DNA of 64,000 bases from Salinicola corii. Its GTDB lineage: Bacteria > Pseudomonadota > Gammaproteobacteria > Pseudomonadales > Halomonadaceae. Shown in pieces: positions 18,477 to 27,537 of the stretch. The notes beneath the pieces were generated by a model that was given only the letters and a program-made list of their open reading frames with translations, searched no databases and had not been told where the DNA came from. The DNA lies in NCBI RefSeq assembly GCF_008298015.1, contig NZ_VTPX01000001.1:434001-498000 (forward strand). The letters run 5' to 3'. The position numbers and the translations under genes are program-made. The first letter of the stretch is position 1, and each line of letters starts with the position of its first letter.

Positions 18477-19343
18477 ATGCACTCTGAAAACAACAGCTGG
18501 ATTCTGTCCGCCCAGTGCCCGAGCCGGCTGGGCACGGTGGACGTGGTGACTCGCTTCCTCAAGGAGCAGGGCTGCTATATCACCGAGCTGCACTCCTTCG
18601 ACGACTACCGCGGCGGACAGTTCTTCATCCGCGCGGCCTTTCTCCCCGAGCAGGCCGATTTCGACGGCGGCGACTTCCGCGAGCAGTTCAACGCGCGGGC
18701 GTCGGCGTTCGACATGCACTTCGAGCTGACCCCGCCGGACTACCGCCTGCCGGTGGTGATCATGGTCTCCAAGACCGACCACTGCCTCAACGATCTGCTC
18801 TACCGCTATCGTACCGGGCAGCTAGCGATCGACGTGCGCGCCATCGTCTCCAACCATCCCGACCTGGAGCCGCTGGCAGCATGGCACGGGCTGCCCTATC
18901 ACCATCTGCCGATCACGCCGGAGACCAAGGCGGAGCAGGAGGCGCAGGTGCGCCGGGTGGTGGAGGAGAGTGGGGCCGAGCTAGTGATCCTGGCGCGCTA
19001 CATGCAAGTGTTGTCTCCCGAGCTGTGCCACCACTTCGCTGGCCGCGCGATCAACATCCACCACTCGCTGCTGCCGGGATTCAAGGGGGCCAAGCCCTAC
19101 CACCAGGCCTACGAGAAGGGCGTGAAACTGGTCGGCGCCACTGCCCACTACATTAACGACGACCTCGACGAAGGGCCGATCATCGCCCAGGGTGTCGAGG
19201 CGGTCGACCATGCCCACTATCCGGAGGATCTGGTGGCCCGGGGGCGTGACATCGAGTGCCTGACCCTGGCCCGGGCGGTGCGCTACCACCTGCAGAAGCG
19301 CGTCTTCCTGCACGCCGGAAGAACCGTGGTATTGACGGGATGA
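18477..19343 (+). CDS. purU: Formyltetrahydrofolate deformylase
   Basis: Hydrolyses 10-formyl-tetrahydrofolate to formate and tetrahydrofolate. It recycles the folate loaded with one-carbon units by sarcosine oxidase. It has 288 residues: an ACT-like N-terminal regulatory domain (about 8-85) and a formyltransferase-fold catalytic domain (about 92-285). Asn193 and His195 in AINIHHSLLPGF and Asp231 in NDDLDEGP are the expected catalytic residues. It follows soxG by 49 bases in the same direction, the usual order in this pathway. Confidence 0.95.
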   Translation: MHSENNSWILSAQCPSRLGTVDVVTRFLKEQGCYITELHSFDDYRGGQFFIRAAFLPEQADFDGGDFREQFNARASAFDMHFELTPPDYRLPVVIMVSKTDHCLNDLLYRYRTGQLAIDVRAIVSNHPDLEPLAAWHGLPYHHLPITPETKAEQEAQVRRVVEESGAELVILARYMQVLSPELCHHFAGRAINIHHSLLPGFKGAKPYHQAYEKGVKLVGATAHYINDDLDEGPIIAQGVEAVDHAHYPEDLVARGRDIECLTLARAVRYHLQKRVFLHAGRTVVLTG

Positions 19344-19396
19344 TATGTGTGCCGGCCGCTTGCGTCGATACCGTCTTGCAGACACAATGCGCTCAG

Positions 19397-19535
19397 CACG
19401 GAAGGGGAGTATCCCGCCGCCGGCGCCTCAGGCGCCGCCGGTCGATGATTTCGTCAGCACGGGCCACATTGCCCCGGAATCATCGGTTGCCACGGCCGCT
19501 TAAGGCGCCGCAGGCAGCGGGAGAGACTTTCGGTG
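19397..19535 (+). ncRNA. yybP-ykoY family (manganese) riboswitch
   Basis: The hallmark GAAGGGGAGTA lies at 19401-19411 and GTCGATGATTTCGTCA follows at 19441-19456. The closing stem forms between CACGGAAG (19397-19404) and CTTTCGGTG (19527-19535) with one bulged G, next to GAGAGACTTT. A GC-rich hairpin (GGCGCC-TCA-GGCGCC) fills one arm. It precedes a TerC/Alx gene, a standard target of this class. A competing hairpin, CGGTGA-CGT-TCACCG at 19531-19545, reuses the 3' strand of the closing stem and may form the switch just before the ribosome site; that is inference. Confidence 0.85.
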
Positions 19536-19563
19536 ACGTTCACCGTCTACCGGAGGTTCCTCT

Positions 19564-20565
19564 ATGCACGTACCCGTCTGGGTCTGGCTGGCGACTGTCG
19601 CCGGCATCGCCGCACTCTTCATCTTCGATTTCTGCGCCCATGTGCGTAAGCCCCACGATCCCACCTTCAAGGAAGCGGCCTGGTGGTCGGTCTTCTTCAT
19701 CGCGCTGGCGGTGATCTTCGGTGGCGGTCTGTGGTGGGTCTGGGGCGCGCAGCATGGCGCCGAGTATTTCGCGGGTTTCATCACCGAGAAGAGCCTGTCG
19801 GTCGACAACCTGTTCGTGTTCCTGATCATCATGGCCAAGTTCGCGGTGCCGCGCGCCTACCAGCAGAAGGCGCTGTTGATCGGCATCGTGATTGCACTGA
19901 TCCTGCGCGGCATCTTCATCGCGGTCGGTGCCGCGGCCATCGCACAGTTCAGTTGGGTTTTCTACCTTTTCGGCTTTTTCCTGCTCTATACGGCGATTCA
20001 GCTGGTGCGCGAGGGCGCGGGCGGTCATGACGAGAACGAAGAGTACGAGCCCAACGCCATCGTGCGCTGGATCCAGCAGCGTCTACCGGCCACCGACGAG
20101 TTCGACAGCGACCGCCTGCTGACTGTCAAGAACGGCAAGCGCCTGGTGACGCCGCTGTTCATGGTGGTGGTGGCGCTGGGGATGACCGACGTGCTGTTCG
20201 CACTGGACTCGATCCCGGCGATCTACGGGCTGACCAAGGAGCCCTATATCGTCTTCACCACCAACGCCTTTGCCTTGCTGGGGCTGCTCCAGCTCTATTT
20301 CCTGCTCGGTGGCCTGCTGACCCGGTTGGTCTATCTCAGCCTGGGGCTGTCGTTCATCCTGGCCTTCATCGGCGTCAAGCTGATCATCGAGGCGATGCAT
20401 ACCAACAGCCTGCCGTTCATCAACGGCGGACAGCCGCTGCATCTGGTTCCGGAAATCCCGATCTGGCTATCCATGTCGATCATTCTCGGTACCCTGGTCG
20501 TCACTACCGTTGCCAGCCTGATCAAGAGCCGGAATCTGAAGTCGGCGACGTCTCATCAGAAGTGA
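19564..20565 (+). CDS. TerC/Alx family membrane protein, probable manganese exporter
   Basis: Multi-pass inner-membrane protein of 333 residues with about eight or nine helices. The signature EKSLSVDNLFVF is near residues 78-89 and DVLFALDSIPAI gives the second acidic membrane motif. E. coli Alx, a close family member, lowers cytoplasmic manganese and is controlled by the same riboswitch class found here upstream. A strong GGAGG stands eight bases before the ATG. The last 44 bases overlap the convergent sulfatase-like gene. Tellurite resistance is the historical family name, but metal homeostasis fits better. Confidence 0.92.
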   Translation: MHVPVWVWLATVAGIAALFIFDFCAHVRKPHDPTFKEAAWWSVFFIALAVIFGGGLWWVWGAQHGAEYFAGFITEKSLSVDNLFVFLIIMAKFAVPRAYQQKALLIGIVIALILRGIFIAVGAAAIAQFSWVFYLFGFFLLYTAIQLVREGAGGHDENEEYEPNAIVRWIQQRLPATDEFDSDRLLTVKNGKRLVTPLFMVVVALGMTDVLFALDSIPAIYGLTKEPYIVFTTNAFALLGLLQLYFLLGGLLTRLVYLSLGLSFILAFIGVKLIIEAMHTNSLPFINGGQPLHLVPEIPIWLSMSIILGTLVVTTVASLIKSRNLKSATSHQK

Positions 20566-22201
20566 CGTCGCCGTAGATCCGATGTAGCAGATCCCGCATT
20601 CCCTCCATGGGAATCGCGGCTTGCGGCCCGGGCGGGAACATGCCGGGCCGCAAGCCGTTATCGATGAATCCCCGTAGCAACGCCGGGTCGTCGCTGATGA
20701 CATGCAACGGCACATCCCTGCCGGGAGTGTCGCCGATGATTGCCGGTGCGGCTTGGTGGTCGCCGAGTATCATCATCAGGGCGTGATCGCCGCCGGGCAG
20801 GTTCCGGCCCAGGTAGCGCCGGGCAAAGCCGCTGGCCGCCTGTAGCGAGTAGTCGATGGCCGGGCCGTAGTTTCGGCGCATCGCCTCGGTGTCCTGCCAC
20901 AGCGTGGCGTAGTCCTCGCCCGCGCCTTTCCAGTGATCGAAAACCCGACCGTCGCCGACCGTCGACCAATCCTCGATCATGTCGATGACCGGCGACCACG
21001 GGGCGTGGCTCGACAGCGTCGCCAGCTCGGTAAAGCTCGGCCTGTCGTGACGTGACAGCGCATAATCCTCGACCCGTTGCCAGGTGAACTGATCGGGCAT
21101 GCTGGCCCACCCCATCGAGGGGCCTTGATAGTCCATGCTCCCGGCGGTGTGGATCTCGTCATAGCCGTAGAGGCTGCCCTCGGGCCAATCCCGGGTGATG
21201 CCCGGCATGATGGCGATGGTGGTATGCCCGGTCGCCTTGAAATCGTCGATCAGGGTCGAGTGAGGACTATTGATCATCAGCTCGAACCGCAGCTGCGACG
21301 TGACCGGCAGGCCGCTGGTGAACGTGGCATGATTGAGCCAGGACTGGCCGCCGAGCGTGGCAGCGGTGACGCGTCCGGTGACGACCGACAGGCCGGCGGC
21401 GGCGAGTTGGTGCGCTATCGTCTCGAGGCGTGGCCGAATCTCGGCCTTGAACGGTTTGCGCTCGATGGCGGCGACGCCGTAGGACTCGATGAAGCCCAGA
21501 ATGACATCGGTGTCGGCCAAGCCGGGAAGGGCCTGGCCGTCGGGCGTCGCATAGGCGCGATCGTCGTCGTACAACCGGCGGCCGAACGTCGCCATCGCCT
21601 GGCGTGTCTGCTGGGCTCGCTGCCATTCGAACCTCACGAAGCTGGCAGCGGGATGGCCGAGCCTGGCGATCCAGACCGGAGCGTTGCCCTGGGATACGAC
21701 ATTGACGCCCGCGAGACCGATGCCTCCCGACAAGACCAGCAGCAGCGCCAGCGCGCGTGGTGTGTTGCGGGCGTGAAAACCGCGCAGCAGTCTCACCAGC
21801 AAGAGGCCGGTGGCGAATGAGGCGAGGCCGGCGGCCGATAAGCCTGCGATGGCCAGCGGCAGGCCGAGATTGGTGACGATCAGCTCGACCAGGATGGGAA
21901 TCAGCTTGATGTCGGTATAGAGGTTCAGCGATCGCCCCTGCATGGTTTGCGTCAAGGCGTCGCCGGCGGCCCCGAAGACGATCGCCAGTGCGAAGAGGGC
22001 GACCAGTCCGGACAGCCAGCGTCGCCAGCGCGAGGGGGGCAGCAGGGCCAGTACACCGACGATGAGCGGCACCTCGAGCGCGATCCAGTGTTCCGGCGGA
22101 AACCCCGCCCAGGGAAGCTCCGGTGTCAGCAGCAGGATGTTGAGTAACGAGAGGGCCATCAGCAGGTGCCAGCGAGGCGCCTGGGCAAGGGAAAACATCA
22201 T
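20522..22201 (-). CDS. Membrane-bound sulfatase-fold enzyme (phosphoglycerol transferase-like)
   Basis: 559-residue protein with five or so N-terminal membrane helices (about 1-160) and a large periplasmic alkaline-phosphatase/sulfatase-fold domain (about 230-540). GFIESYGVAA, SWLNHATFTSGLPV (with the threonine/serine region expected for the nucleophile) and ILGDHQAAP near 480 resemble the lipoteichoic acid synthase/OpgB group. It may move phospho-alcohol groups onto periplasmic glycans or lipid headgroups; no substrate can be read. The 3' end overlaps terC by 44 bases on the opposite strand, with no room for a terminator between them. Confidence 0.72.
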   Translation of the reverse strand: MMFSLAQAPRWHLLMALSLLNILLLTPELPWAGFPPEHWIALEVPLIVGVLALLPPSRWRRWLSGLVALFALAIVFGAAGDALTQTMQGRSLNLYTDIKLIPILVELIVTNLGLPLAIAGLSAAGLASFATGLLLVRLLRGFHARNTPRALALLLVLSGGIGLAGVNVVSQGNAPVWIARLGHPAASFVRFEWQRAQQTRQAMATFGRRLYDDDRAYATPDGQALPGLADTDVILGFIESYGVAAIERKPFKAEIRPRLETIAHQLAAAGLSVVTGRVTAATLGGQSWLNHATFTSGLPVTSQLRFELMINSPHSTLIDDFKATGHTTIAIMPGITRDWPEGSLYGYDEIHTAGSMDYQGPSMGWASMPDQFTWQRVEDYALSRHDRPSFTELATLSSHAPWSPVIDMIEDWSTVGDGRVFDHWKGAGEDYATLWQDTEAMRRNYGPAIDYSLQAASGFARRYLGRNLPGGDHALMMILGDHQAAPAIIGDTPGRDVPLHVISDDPALLRGFIDNGLRPGMFPPGPQAAIPMEGMRDLLHRIYGDVTSDETSPTSDSGS

Positions 22202-22388
22202 GGCTCGTCCTTGAGTCGGGTCGGGCGATTCGGCGTCAGCATGGCTTTGACCTGTCGCCGTCGGGTGGGCGTGAATCGAATTCGTTCATCAACCTACGCA
22301 GCGCGCAAGGTTTCGGATGGCACGTTAAACTGAACGACCAGAATGTCGAACCCGAACCGGGCCAACCAGGCGACGAGGACGATCCAAC

Positions 22389-23054
22389 ATGACAGCTGCG
22401 CGCGAGTTGATCATTGAACCATCGAACGGGAGAAAGGCCGATGCCTGTGTCATTCTGCTCCATGGGCTGGGGGCCGATGGTCATGATTTCGAGCCGTTGA
22501 TACCGGCGCTGGCGTTGCCGGATTCGCTGGCCGTGCGGTTCGTGCTGCCCCATGCCCCGCAACTGCCGGTGACGGTCAACGGCGGAATGACGATGTCGGC
22601 ATGGTACGACATTCTTGAGATGAATCTCGGCCGCCGGGTCGATGTCGAGCAGCTACGCGCTTCCGCCGAGCGCGTCCACGGGCTGGTCGACGACCAGATC
22701 GCCGATGGGATCGACAGCCGGCGGATCGTGATCGCTGGCTTCTCGCAGGGGGGCGCGGTGGCCTACGAGGCGGCGCTTTCCTGTGCCCGGCCGCTGGCCG
22801 GGTTGCTGGCGCTGTCGACCTACTTCGCCACCGCCGACAGCATCGATCTGGTCGAGGTCAACCGCCGCCTGCCCATCGAGGTGCATCATGGCTCGGCCGA
22901 TCCCGTCGTCCCCGAATCCCTGGGCCGCGAGGGCGCCGAGAAGGTCGAGTCGCTGGGCTACCCGGTCAACTATCGCAGCTACGAGATGGGACACAGTCTG
23001 TGTCCCGAGCAGGCGCGAGACATCGCCGCCTGGTTGACCACGACACTTCAATGA
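22389..23054 (+). CDS. Carboxylesterase/phospholipase of the alpha/beta-hydrolase fold
   Basis: 221-residue cytoplasmic esterase of the abhydrolase_2 (acyl-protein thioesterase-like) family. HGLGADGHDF at 25-34 forms the oxyanion region, the nucleophile is Ser119 in GFSQGG, and Asp171 (SADPVVP) and His202 (MGHS) complete the triad. Length and motifs match well-characterised bacterial esterases. It is followed by a methyltransferase-like gene after 10 bases, so the two are probably co-transcribed. The physiological ester is unknown. Confidence 0.9.
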   Translation: MTAARELIIEPSNGRKADACVILLHGLGADGHDFEPLIPALALPDSLAVRFVLPHAPQLPVTVNGGMTMSAWYDILEMNLGRRVDVEQLRASAERVHGLVDDQIADGIDSRRIVIAGFSQGGAVAYEAALSCARPLAGLLALSTYFATADSIDLVEVNRRLPIEVHHGSADPVVPESLGREGAEKVESLGYPVNYRSYEMGHSLCPEQARDIAAWLTTTLQ

Positions 23055-23064
23055 CGGGGGCGTC

Positions 23065-23694
23065 ATGAACAGCATGGACAGTCTGGAACCGCGAGGAAGC
23101 GACCGGCGTCTTTTCAGTCCGGCCGCCCAGCGCAATCGAGAGCCGATTCTCGCGGTACTGCGCTCGGTACTACCGAGCACGGGGCGGGTACTGGAACTCG
23201 CCAGCGGCAGTGGCGAGCATGCGGTCTATTTTGCCCGCCACCTGGCCCCGCTGTGCTGGCAGCCGACGGATCCCAGTGAGACCGCGCTGGCCTCGATTGC
23301 TGCCTGGCGGGAGACCGAGGCACTGGATAACCTCGCGGCGCCGGTTCGCCTGGATGTCACGGCTCGTTGGCCGCCGCTGCCGGATCTGGCGGCGGTCGTC
23401 TGTATCAACCTGCTGCATATCTCGCCCTGGGCGGCCAGCGAGGCACTGTTTGCTGCAGCCGGACGTCAGCTTCCCGTGGGTGGCGCGCTGGTGGTCTATG
23501 GCCCTTTTCTGCGCCATGGCGAGCACACCGCGCCCAGCAATGCGGCGTTCGATGAGCAACTGCGGGCGCGTGATCCGCGCTGGGGCATTCGCGATCTCGA
23601 AGCGGTGGAGGGGCTGGCCAGGGACAACGACCTGAAGTGCGAAGCCGTTCACGAGCTGCCGGCGAACAATCTCTGTGTCGTCTGGCGGCGTTGA
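23065..23694 (+). CDS. DUF938 family SAM-dependent methyltransferase-like protein
   Basis: 209-residue protein with a Rossmann methyltransferase fold. VLELASGSGEHAVYFARHL (about 42-60) is the SAM-binding motif I and VVCINLLHISPW lies near the expected motif IV. SPAAQRNREPIL at the N terminus is characteristic of the DUF938 group. No substrate is established for the family. It begins 10 bases after the esterase gene and is likely to be in the same transcript. Confidence 0.85.
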   Translation: MNSMDSLEPRGSDRRLFSPAAQRNREPILAVLRSVLPSTGRVLELASGSGEHAVYFARHLAPLCWQPTDPSETALASIAAWRETEALDNLAAPVRLDVTARWPPLPDLAAVVCINLLHISPWAASEALFAAAGRQLPVGGALVVYGPFLRHGEHTAPSNAAFDEQLRARDPRWGIRDLEAVEGLARDNDLKCEAVHELPANNLCVVWRR

Positions 23695-23796
23695 CGCCCG
23701 AGGCGATTCGGCATCGGGCAGGGAGATGTCGCCGTAGCGAGCCGCAACTCGACTACACTGGATGCAGACCTTCACCGGCCGACAAGGAGTGATGCC

Positions 23797-24036
23797 GTGT
23801 CAGACTTTTCCGAAGAGTTTCGTATGCCCAAGGGGTGCCCCAACTGCGGCAACCATATGATGAAGGTTTCCCAGGCCAAGTCAGCCGATGATCTGGTTTA
23901 CTGCACGTCCTGCAACACGGAAGTCTGCGCCTGGGAGGAGGCCGAGCGGATCCTGGCCGAGACGCCACGCAGCGAATCCGAACAGCTGATCGAGGACGTC
24001 ATGAACAACAAGAAGCCATCAGAAGACGACTATTGA
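23797..24036 (+). CDS. Small zinc-ribbon protein
   Basis: 79-residue acidic protein. CPNCGNHM near residues 14-21 and CTSCNTEVC near 36-44 make a four-cysteine zinc ribbon; the rest is charged and ends in an acidic tail. The GTG start at 23797 is supported by AAGGAG seven bases upstream. I do not know its function; such proteins occur in gammaproteobacteria as conserved hypotheticals. It ends just before a strong hairpin, in a convergent layout with phoH. Confidence 0.75.
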   Translation: MSDFSEEFRMPKGCPNCGNHMMKVSQAKSADDLVYCTSCNTEVCAWEEAERILAETPRSESEQLIEDVMNNKKPSEDDY

Positions 24037-24061
24037 CTGTCATTGGTGGGATATTACCGAT

Positions 24062-24090
24062 AGACGCCCCGGCTTGGCCGGGGCGTCTTG
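24062..24090. terminator. Bidirectional terminator between the zinc-ribbon gene and phoH
   Basis: A perfect 12-bp stem (AGACGCCCCGGC at 24062-24073, GCCGGGGCGTCT at 24077-24088) with a 3-base loop lies between two convergent genes. The T run is short on both strands, but stem strength and position support termination. Confidence 0.75.
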
Positions 24091-24119
24091 CGTTGGATGG
24101 AAGAAGGTCGACAAGGGAG

Positions 24120-25535
24120 TTACAGCAGCTCCTCCGCTGCCAGGGCGAGTCTGGAACGCTCGACGCTTCTCAGCGTGATATGGCCGGCATGGGGCCAGTC
24201 GCGGAAACGTTCCACGACCGCTGCCATGCCGCAGGTGTTGGCCGTCAGGTAGGGCGTGTCGATCTGTCCCACATTGCCCAGACAGACGATCTTGGTATTG
24301 CGTCCGGCGCGCGTCACCAGCGACTTGAGCTGCTTGGGCGTGAAGTTCTGGGCCTCGTCGATGATCAGGAAGGTATCGTTGAGGGTGCGCCCACGCATGA
24401 AGGTGGGAGAGCGGATCTGGACGCGGGAGCCGATCAACTGCCGGGTCGCGCCATCGTTCCAGCTCGACGATCCTTCACGCTCGTCGCGCAGCAGGTTGTC
24501 CATGTTGTCGTGGAAAGCGCCCATCCACGGCGACATCTTCTCTTCCTCGGTGCCCGGCAGGAAGCCGATGTCCTCACCCATCGGAATGGGAGCCCGAGTA
24601 AAGACGATACGCTCGAACTGCTTGCTGTCCAGTGTCTGCTGCAGGGCTGCCGCGAGCGTCATGAAGGTCTTGCCGGTCCCTGCACTGCCCGCCAGGGTGA
24701 GAAAATCAAGGGTCGGATCCATCAACAGGTTGAGAGCGAAGTTTTGTCGGCTGTCGTGGGCATGTACGCCCCAGACGCCACCGTGATGGCGATAGTTGGT
24801 CAACAATTGCAGGCTGGCCTTGCGCGGGCCGTGGCTGCGGACGATGGCCTCGAATTCGGCACCGTTTTCGCTGTCCGATACCAGCATGCCCACATGCCAG
24901 TCTTCGGGAATGCCGCCTTCCAGGTGATAGAAGGTGTGGCCATCGGTCCGTTCGACCATGACCTCGACATCGAGCGATTCCCACAGGCTCCTCCCGTCAC
25001 GGCCGGCATCGGCGTAGACCTTGGCGCCTTCGATCATGGCGTCGAGGTCATCGAACGCCTTGTCGTTGAGATAGTCTTCGACCGGGACGTTGAGCGCGGT
25101 GGCCTTGACTCGCAGATTGATGTCCTTGGTCACCAGCGTGACGGAGGCATCGGGCCTTTCGTCGCGTAGCCGGCAGGTCTCGGCGAGGATGCGGTTGTCG
25201 GGGGAATTTTCCAGCGTCTCCAGCGGCGCCAGATCCTGGTAGCACAGAAAGCGCAGACGGCCGGCGGGGTCACCGGTGACGCGGGGAATGGGAATGCCTT
25301 GCTGGATTTCTTCCGGTGTAACGTGGGCCGTGAGGTCTGAGAGGGTGCGGCTGATCTGTCTTGCCGTTCGCGCGATCTCGCGCATGCCATTCTTGTGTTT
25401 GTCCAGCTCCTCGAGCACCGTCATGGGGATGACGACATCGTGCTCCTCGAAATGGTAAAGGGCTGCTGGGTCGTGGATCAGGACATTGGTGTCCAGTACG
25501 TAGAGCCTGTTCGCTTTCTTGTCGATTCGCACCAT
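24120..25535 (-). CDS. PhoH-family ATPase with N-terminal PIN domain
   Basis: 471-residue protein (ATG at 25535, AGGAG 11 bases upstream; a GTG at 25547 would add four residues). The N terminus is a PIN nuclease domain starting YVLDTNVLIHDP, with acidic residues expected to bind metal. The C-terminal half is a PhoH ATPase with Walker A GSAGTGKT and Walker B FLIIDEAQNFTPKQ. PhoH2-type proteins couple a PIN ribonuclease to an RNA helicase-like ATPase. Cytoplasmic RNA processing is likely, but the target is unknown. Confidence 0.9.
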   Translation of the reverse strand: MVRIDKKANRLYVLDTNVLIHDPAALYHFEEHDVVIPMTVLEELDKHKNGMREIARTARQISRTLSDLTAHVTPEEIQQGIPIPRVTGDPAGRLRFLCYQDLAPLETLENSPDNRILAETCRLRDERPDASVTLVTKDINLRVKATALNVPVEDYLNDKAFDDLDAMIEGAKVYADAGRDGRSLWESLDVEVMVERTDGHTFYHLEGGIPEDWHVGMLVSDSENGAEFEAIVRSHGPRKASLQLLTNYRHHGGVWGVHAHDSRQNFALNLLMDPTLDFLTLAGSAGTGKTFMTLAAALQQTLDSKQFERIVFTRAPIPMGEDIGFLPGTEEEKMSPWMGAFHDNMDNLLRDEREGSSSWNDGATRQLIGSRVQIRSPTFMRGRTLNDTFLIIDEAQNFTPKQLKSLVTRAGRNTKIVCLGNVGQIDTPYLTANTCGMAAVVERFRDWPHAGHITLRSVERSRLALAAEELL

Positions 25536-25860
25536 CGGCAAAAGCACTCCTGTGAGTTCAAGGCTACTCGACCCTGACAGAGTGCGGTGACAGAACGGTG
25601 TCGCCCCGATTCACTCCGTCAGTGCCACTATCGTTCGAACGTAAAGACTGTGTCGGCTTTACCTCTCTGACGGATGAAGTCACCCCCAGAATGGCCTGAT
25701 GTGACCAAAAGTGCTACCCCCATTTGAGGCATTGGGCGCAAAAAACGATTGCATCGTTCACGGAGGTAATGGCGGCCATCGATGAGCCAGCGATCGCCTC
25801 GGGAAGGAGAGCCACAAAAAAGCCCCGCCGTGGCGGGGCTTTGAATGGCAACGACATCGA
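25536..25860. other. Intergenic region between the M23 peptidase gene and phoH
   Basis: Apart from the terminator listed separately, this 325-base stretch should hold the phoH promoter on the minus strand. The part nearest phoH is of lower GC content. No open frame here has coding character, and no repeat was seen. Confidence 0.4.
25815..25842 (-). terminator. Rho-independent terminator of the M23 peptidase gene
   Basis: On the minus strand an 11-bp GC-rich hairpin (AAAGCCCCGCC paired with GGCGGGGCTTT at 25819-25842) runs into six or more T. It begins 19 bases after the peptidase stop codon. Stem, U tract and position all agree. Confidence 0.88.
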
Positions 25861-27537
25861 CTAGGTGTTGTCGTTGGCATCGTCGTTCTTCTTGATGCTG
25901 ACCTGGGCGATCGCCGGTTCGTTGTCGCCGCTCTGATCCAGCTTCGCCAACAGGTTTTCCGATTCGCGCTTGAAGGCAGCGAGGGCATCACCCCGGAGGC
26001 TCTGGGACTCCGGCAGCTTCACTCGCATGGCGTCGACCTGGTGGTTATTCACCAGCACTTCATAGTGCAGGTGAGGGCCCGTGACACGGCCAGTGCTGCC
26101 TGAGAGCGCAATCTCTTCGCCCATCTTGACGTGCTCACCGGGCTTGACCAGTGCCTTGCTGAGATGCAGATAGCGGGTCACGTAGCCGTTGTTGTGGCGA
26201 ATCACGATGTAGCGACCGGCGATCGGATGGTTGACCACCCGTTCGACGATGCCATCCGCCGGAGCATCGACGGGCGTGCCGCTGCGCATGGCGAAGTCGG
26301 TGCCTTTGTGTGGACTGATGCGGCCCGTGACCGGATGATGGCGACGCAGGTTGAACGGTGAACTGATGCGGTAGTTGCCCTGGAAAGGGTAACGATCGAA
26401 CGCGGGGTCGAGACTGTTTCCATCCGGGGTATAGAAATGGTCGTCGGCGCTGTTGCGGACTACCGTCAGGTTCATGCGCTGGCCTTCGTATTCGGCGGCC
26501 AGCACCCTGGAGTCCATGGAGTGGCCGTCGATCATGTCGGACTCGACCAGAACCCGGAACTGATCGCCCGCACGTGCTTCGCGGCGGAAATCGAGCTTTT
26601 TCGAGAGCACGCTGGTGAGTTCGGACACTTCGGCACTGGATAGCCCCGTCGACTGAGCCGAGAGCGCGAAAGAGCCGTTGACCGTGCCGCTGAACATGCG
26701 TTGGGCAGCTTCCCCAGTCTTCTCGATCGGGGAATAGGCGAAGGCGGCCGTCTCGTCGTCACGCTTAATCAGGTAGCCCTCGCGGGGATCTTTCATCACC
26801 CGCAGCGCCAGCAACTGGCCGTTCTCGTCGAGTTTGTAGTCGAAACTATGACCGACCCGCCAGCGCGTGAGGACCTTCTTGTCCGGCACCGTGTTGAGAA
26901 TCTGCATGACGTCGCTATATGCCAGGCCCAGCGTTCGCTCGGCAGTCAGCGCGAAGGAGTCGCCATTCTGAATGGTATAGCTCTGCCATTCAGGGACGTA
27001 GGTCTCGCGGGCAGCGATCTCGTCGCCCAGTTCCGTGTTGCCGGAAGGGTCGAGAGAGTTGTCGAAGGACCAATCTTCGTAAGAGGTACCTCCAATGCTG
27101 TCATCGTCTTCGTCGGTCGCCGAGTAGGTATCGCCCACGGGCAGTTGTACCGCCAGTTTCCTGACACTGGGCTTGACCGCCGGTTTAATGATGGGAGAGA
27201 TCGCCTGCGCTGACTGTTGAGGCGTGTCGTCAGCGTGCGCTTCGGGTACCAGATCGAGGTGCATTATCTCCAAAGGTTCGAGTTGCGCCAGTGGAATCTC
27301 TTTCGATAGATCACCGAGGGAGAAGGAAGTGGAGTCCGTCTCTTTATTAGGTGTCGCTGAATTGACGATCGACTGAGAAATCGTGGTCGTCGTCGCCAGG
27401 GGAATCTGCTTTTGTGCGTCTTCGGTACCACCGAAAACACCAATAATCTTTTGCGTACCCAGCACGGTGACCATGGTGGCGACCGGCAGCAATAACACTT
27501 TGTGCGTGCGGGGCAGCGAATGGAATATTCGCAACAT
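25861..27537 (-). CDS. M23 family murein endopeptidase (MepM-like)
   Basis: 558-residue envelope protein probably cleaving peptidoglycan cross-links. I start at the ATG at 27537 (MLRIFHSLPRTHK); a TTG at 27594 would add 19 residues. A single N-terminal membrane segment (about 12-30) anchors it facing the periplasm. After a long linker comes a LysM/OapA-like region (about 195-280) and a C-terminal LytM domain. His410 and Asp414 (PHKGTD) and His489/His491 (GPHLHYE) are the zinc site. A strong terminator follows. It is alone on this strand and divergent from a LysR gene. Confidence 0.9.
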   Translation of the reverse strand: MLRIFHSLPRTHKVLLLPVATMVTVLGTQKIIGVFGGTEDAQKQIPLATTTTISQSIVNSATPNKETDSTSFSLGDLSKEIPLAQLEPLEIMHLDLVPEAHADDTPQQSAQAISPIIKPAVKPSVRKLAVQLPVGDTYSATDEDDDSIGGTSYEDWSFDNSLDPSGNTELGDEIAARETYVPEWQSYTIQNGDSFALTAERTLGLAYSDVMQILNTVPDKKVLTRWRVGHSFDYKLDENGQLLALRVMKDPREGYLIKRDDETAAFAYSPIEKTGEAAQRMFSGTVNGSFALSAQSTGLSSAEVSELTSVLSKKLDFRREARAGDQFRVLVESDMIDGHSMDSRVLAAEYEGQRMNLTVVRNSADDHFYTPDGNSLDPAFDRYPFQGNYRISSPFNLRRHHPVTGRISPHKGTDFAMRSGTPVDAPADGIVERVVNHPIAGRYIVIRHNNGYVTRYLHLSKALVKPGEHVKMGEEIALSGSTGRVTGPHLHYEVLVNNHQVDAMRVKLPESQSLRGDALAAFKRESENLLAKLDQSGDNEPAIAQVSIKKNDDANDNT

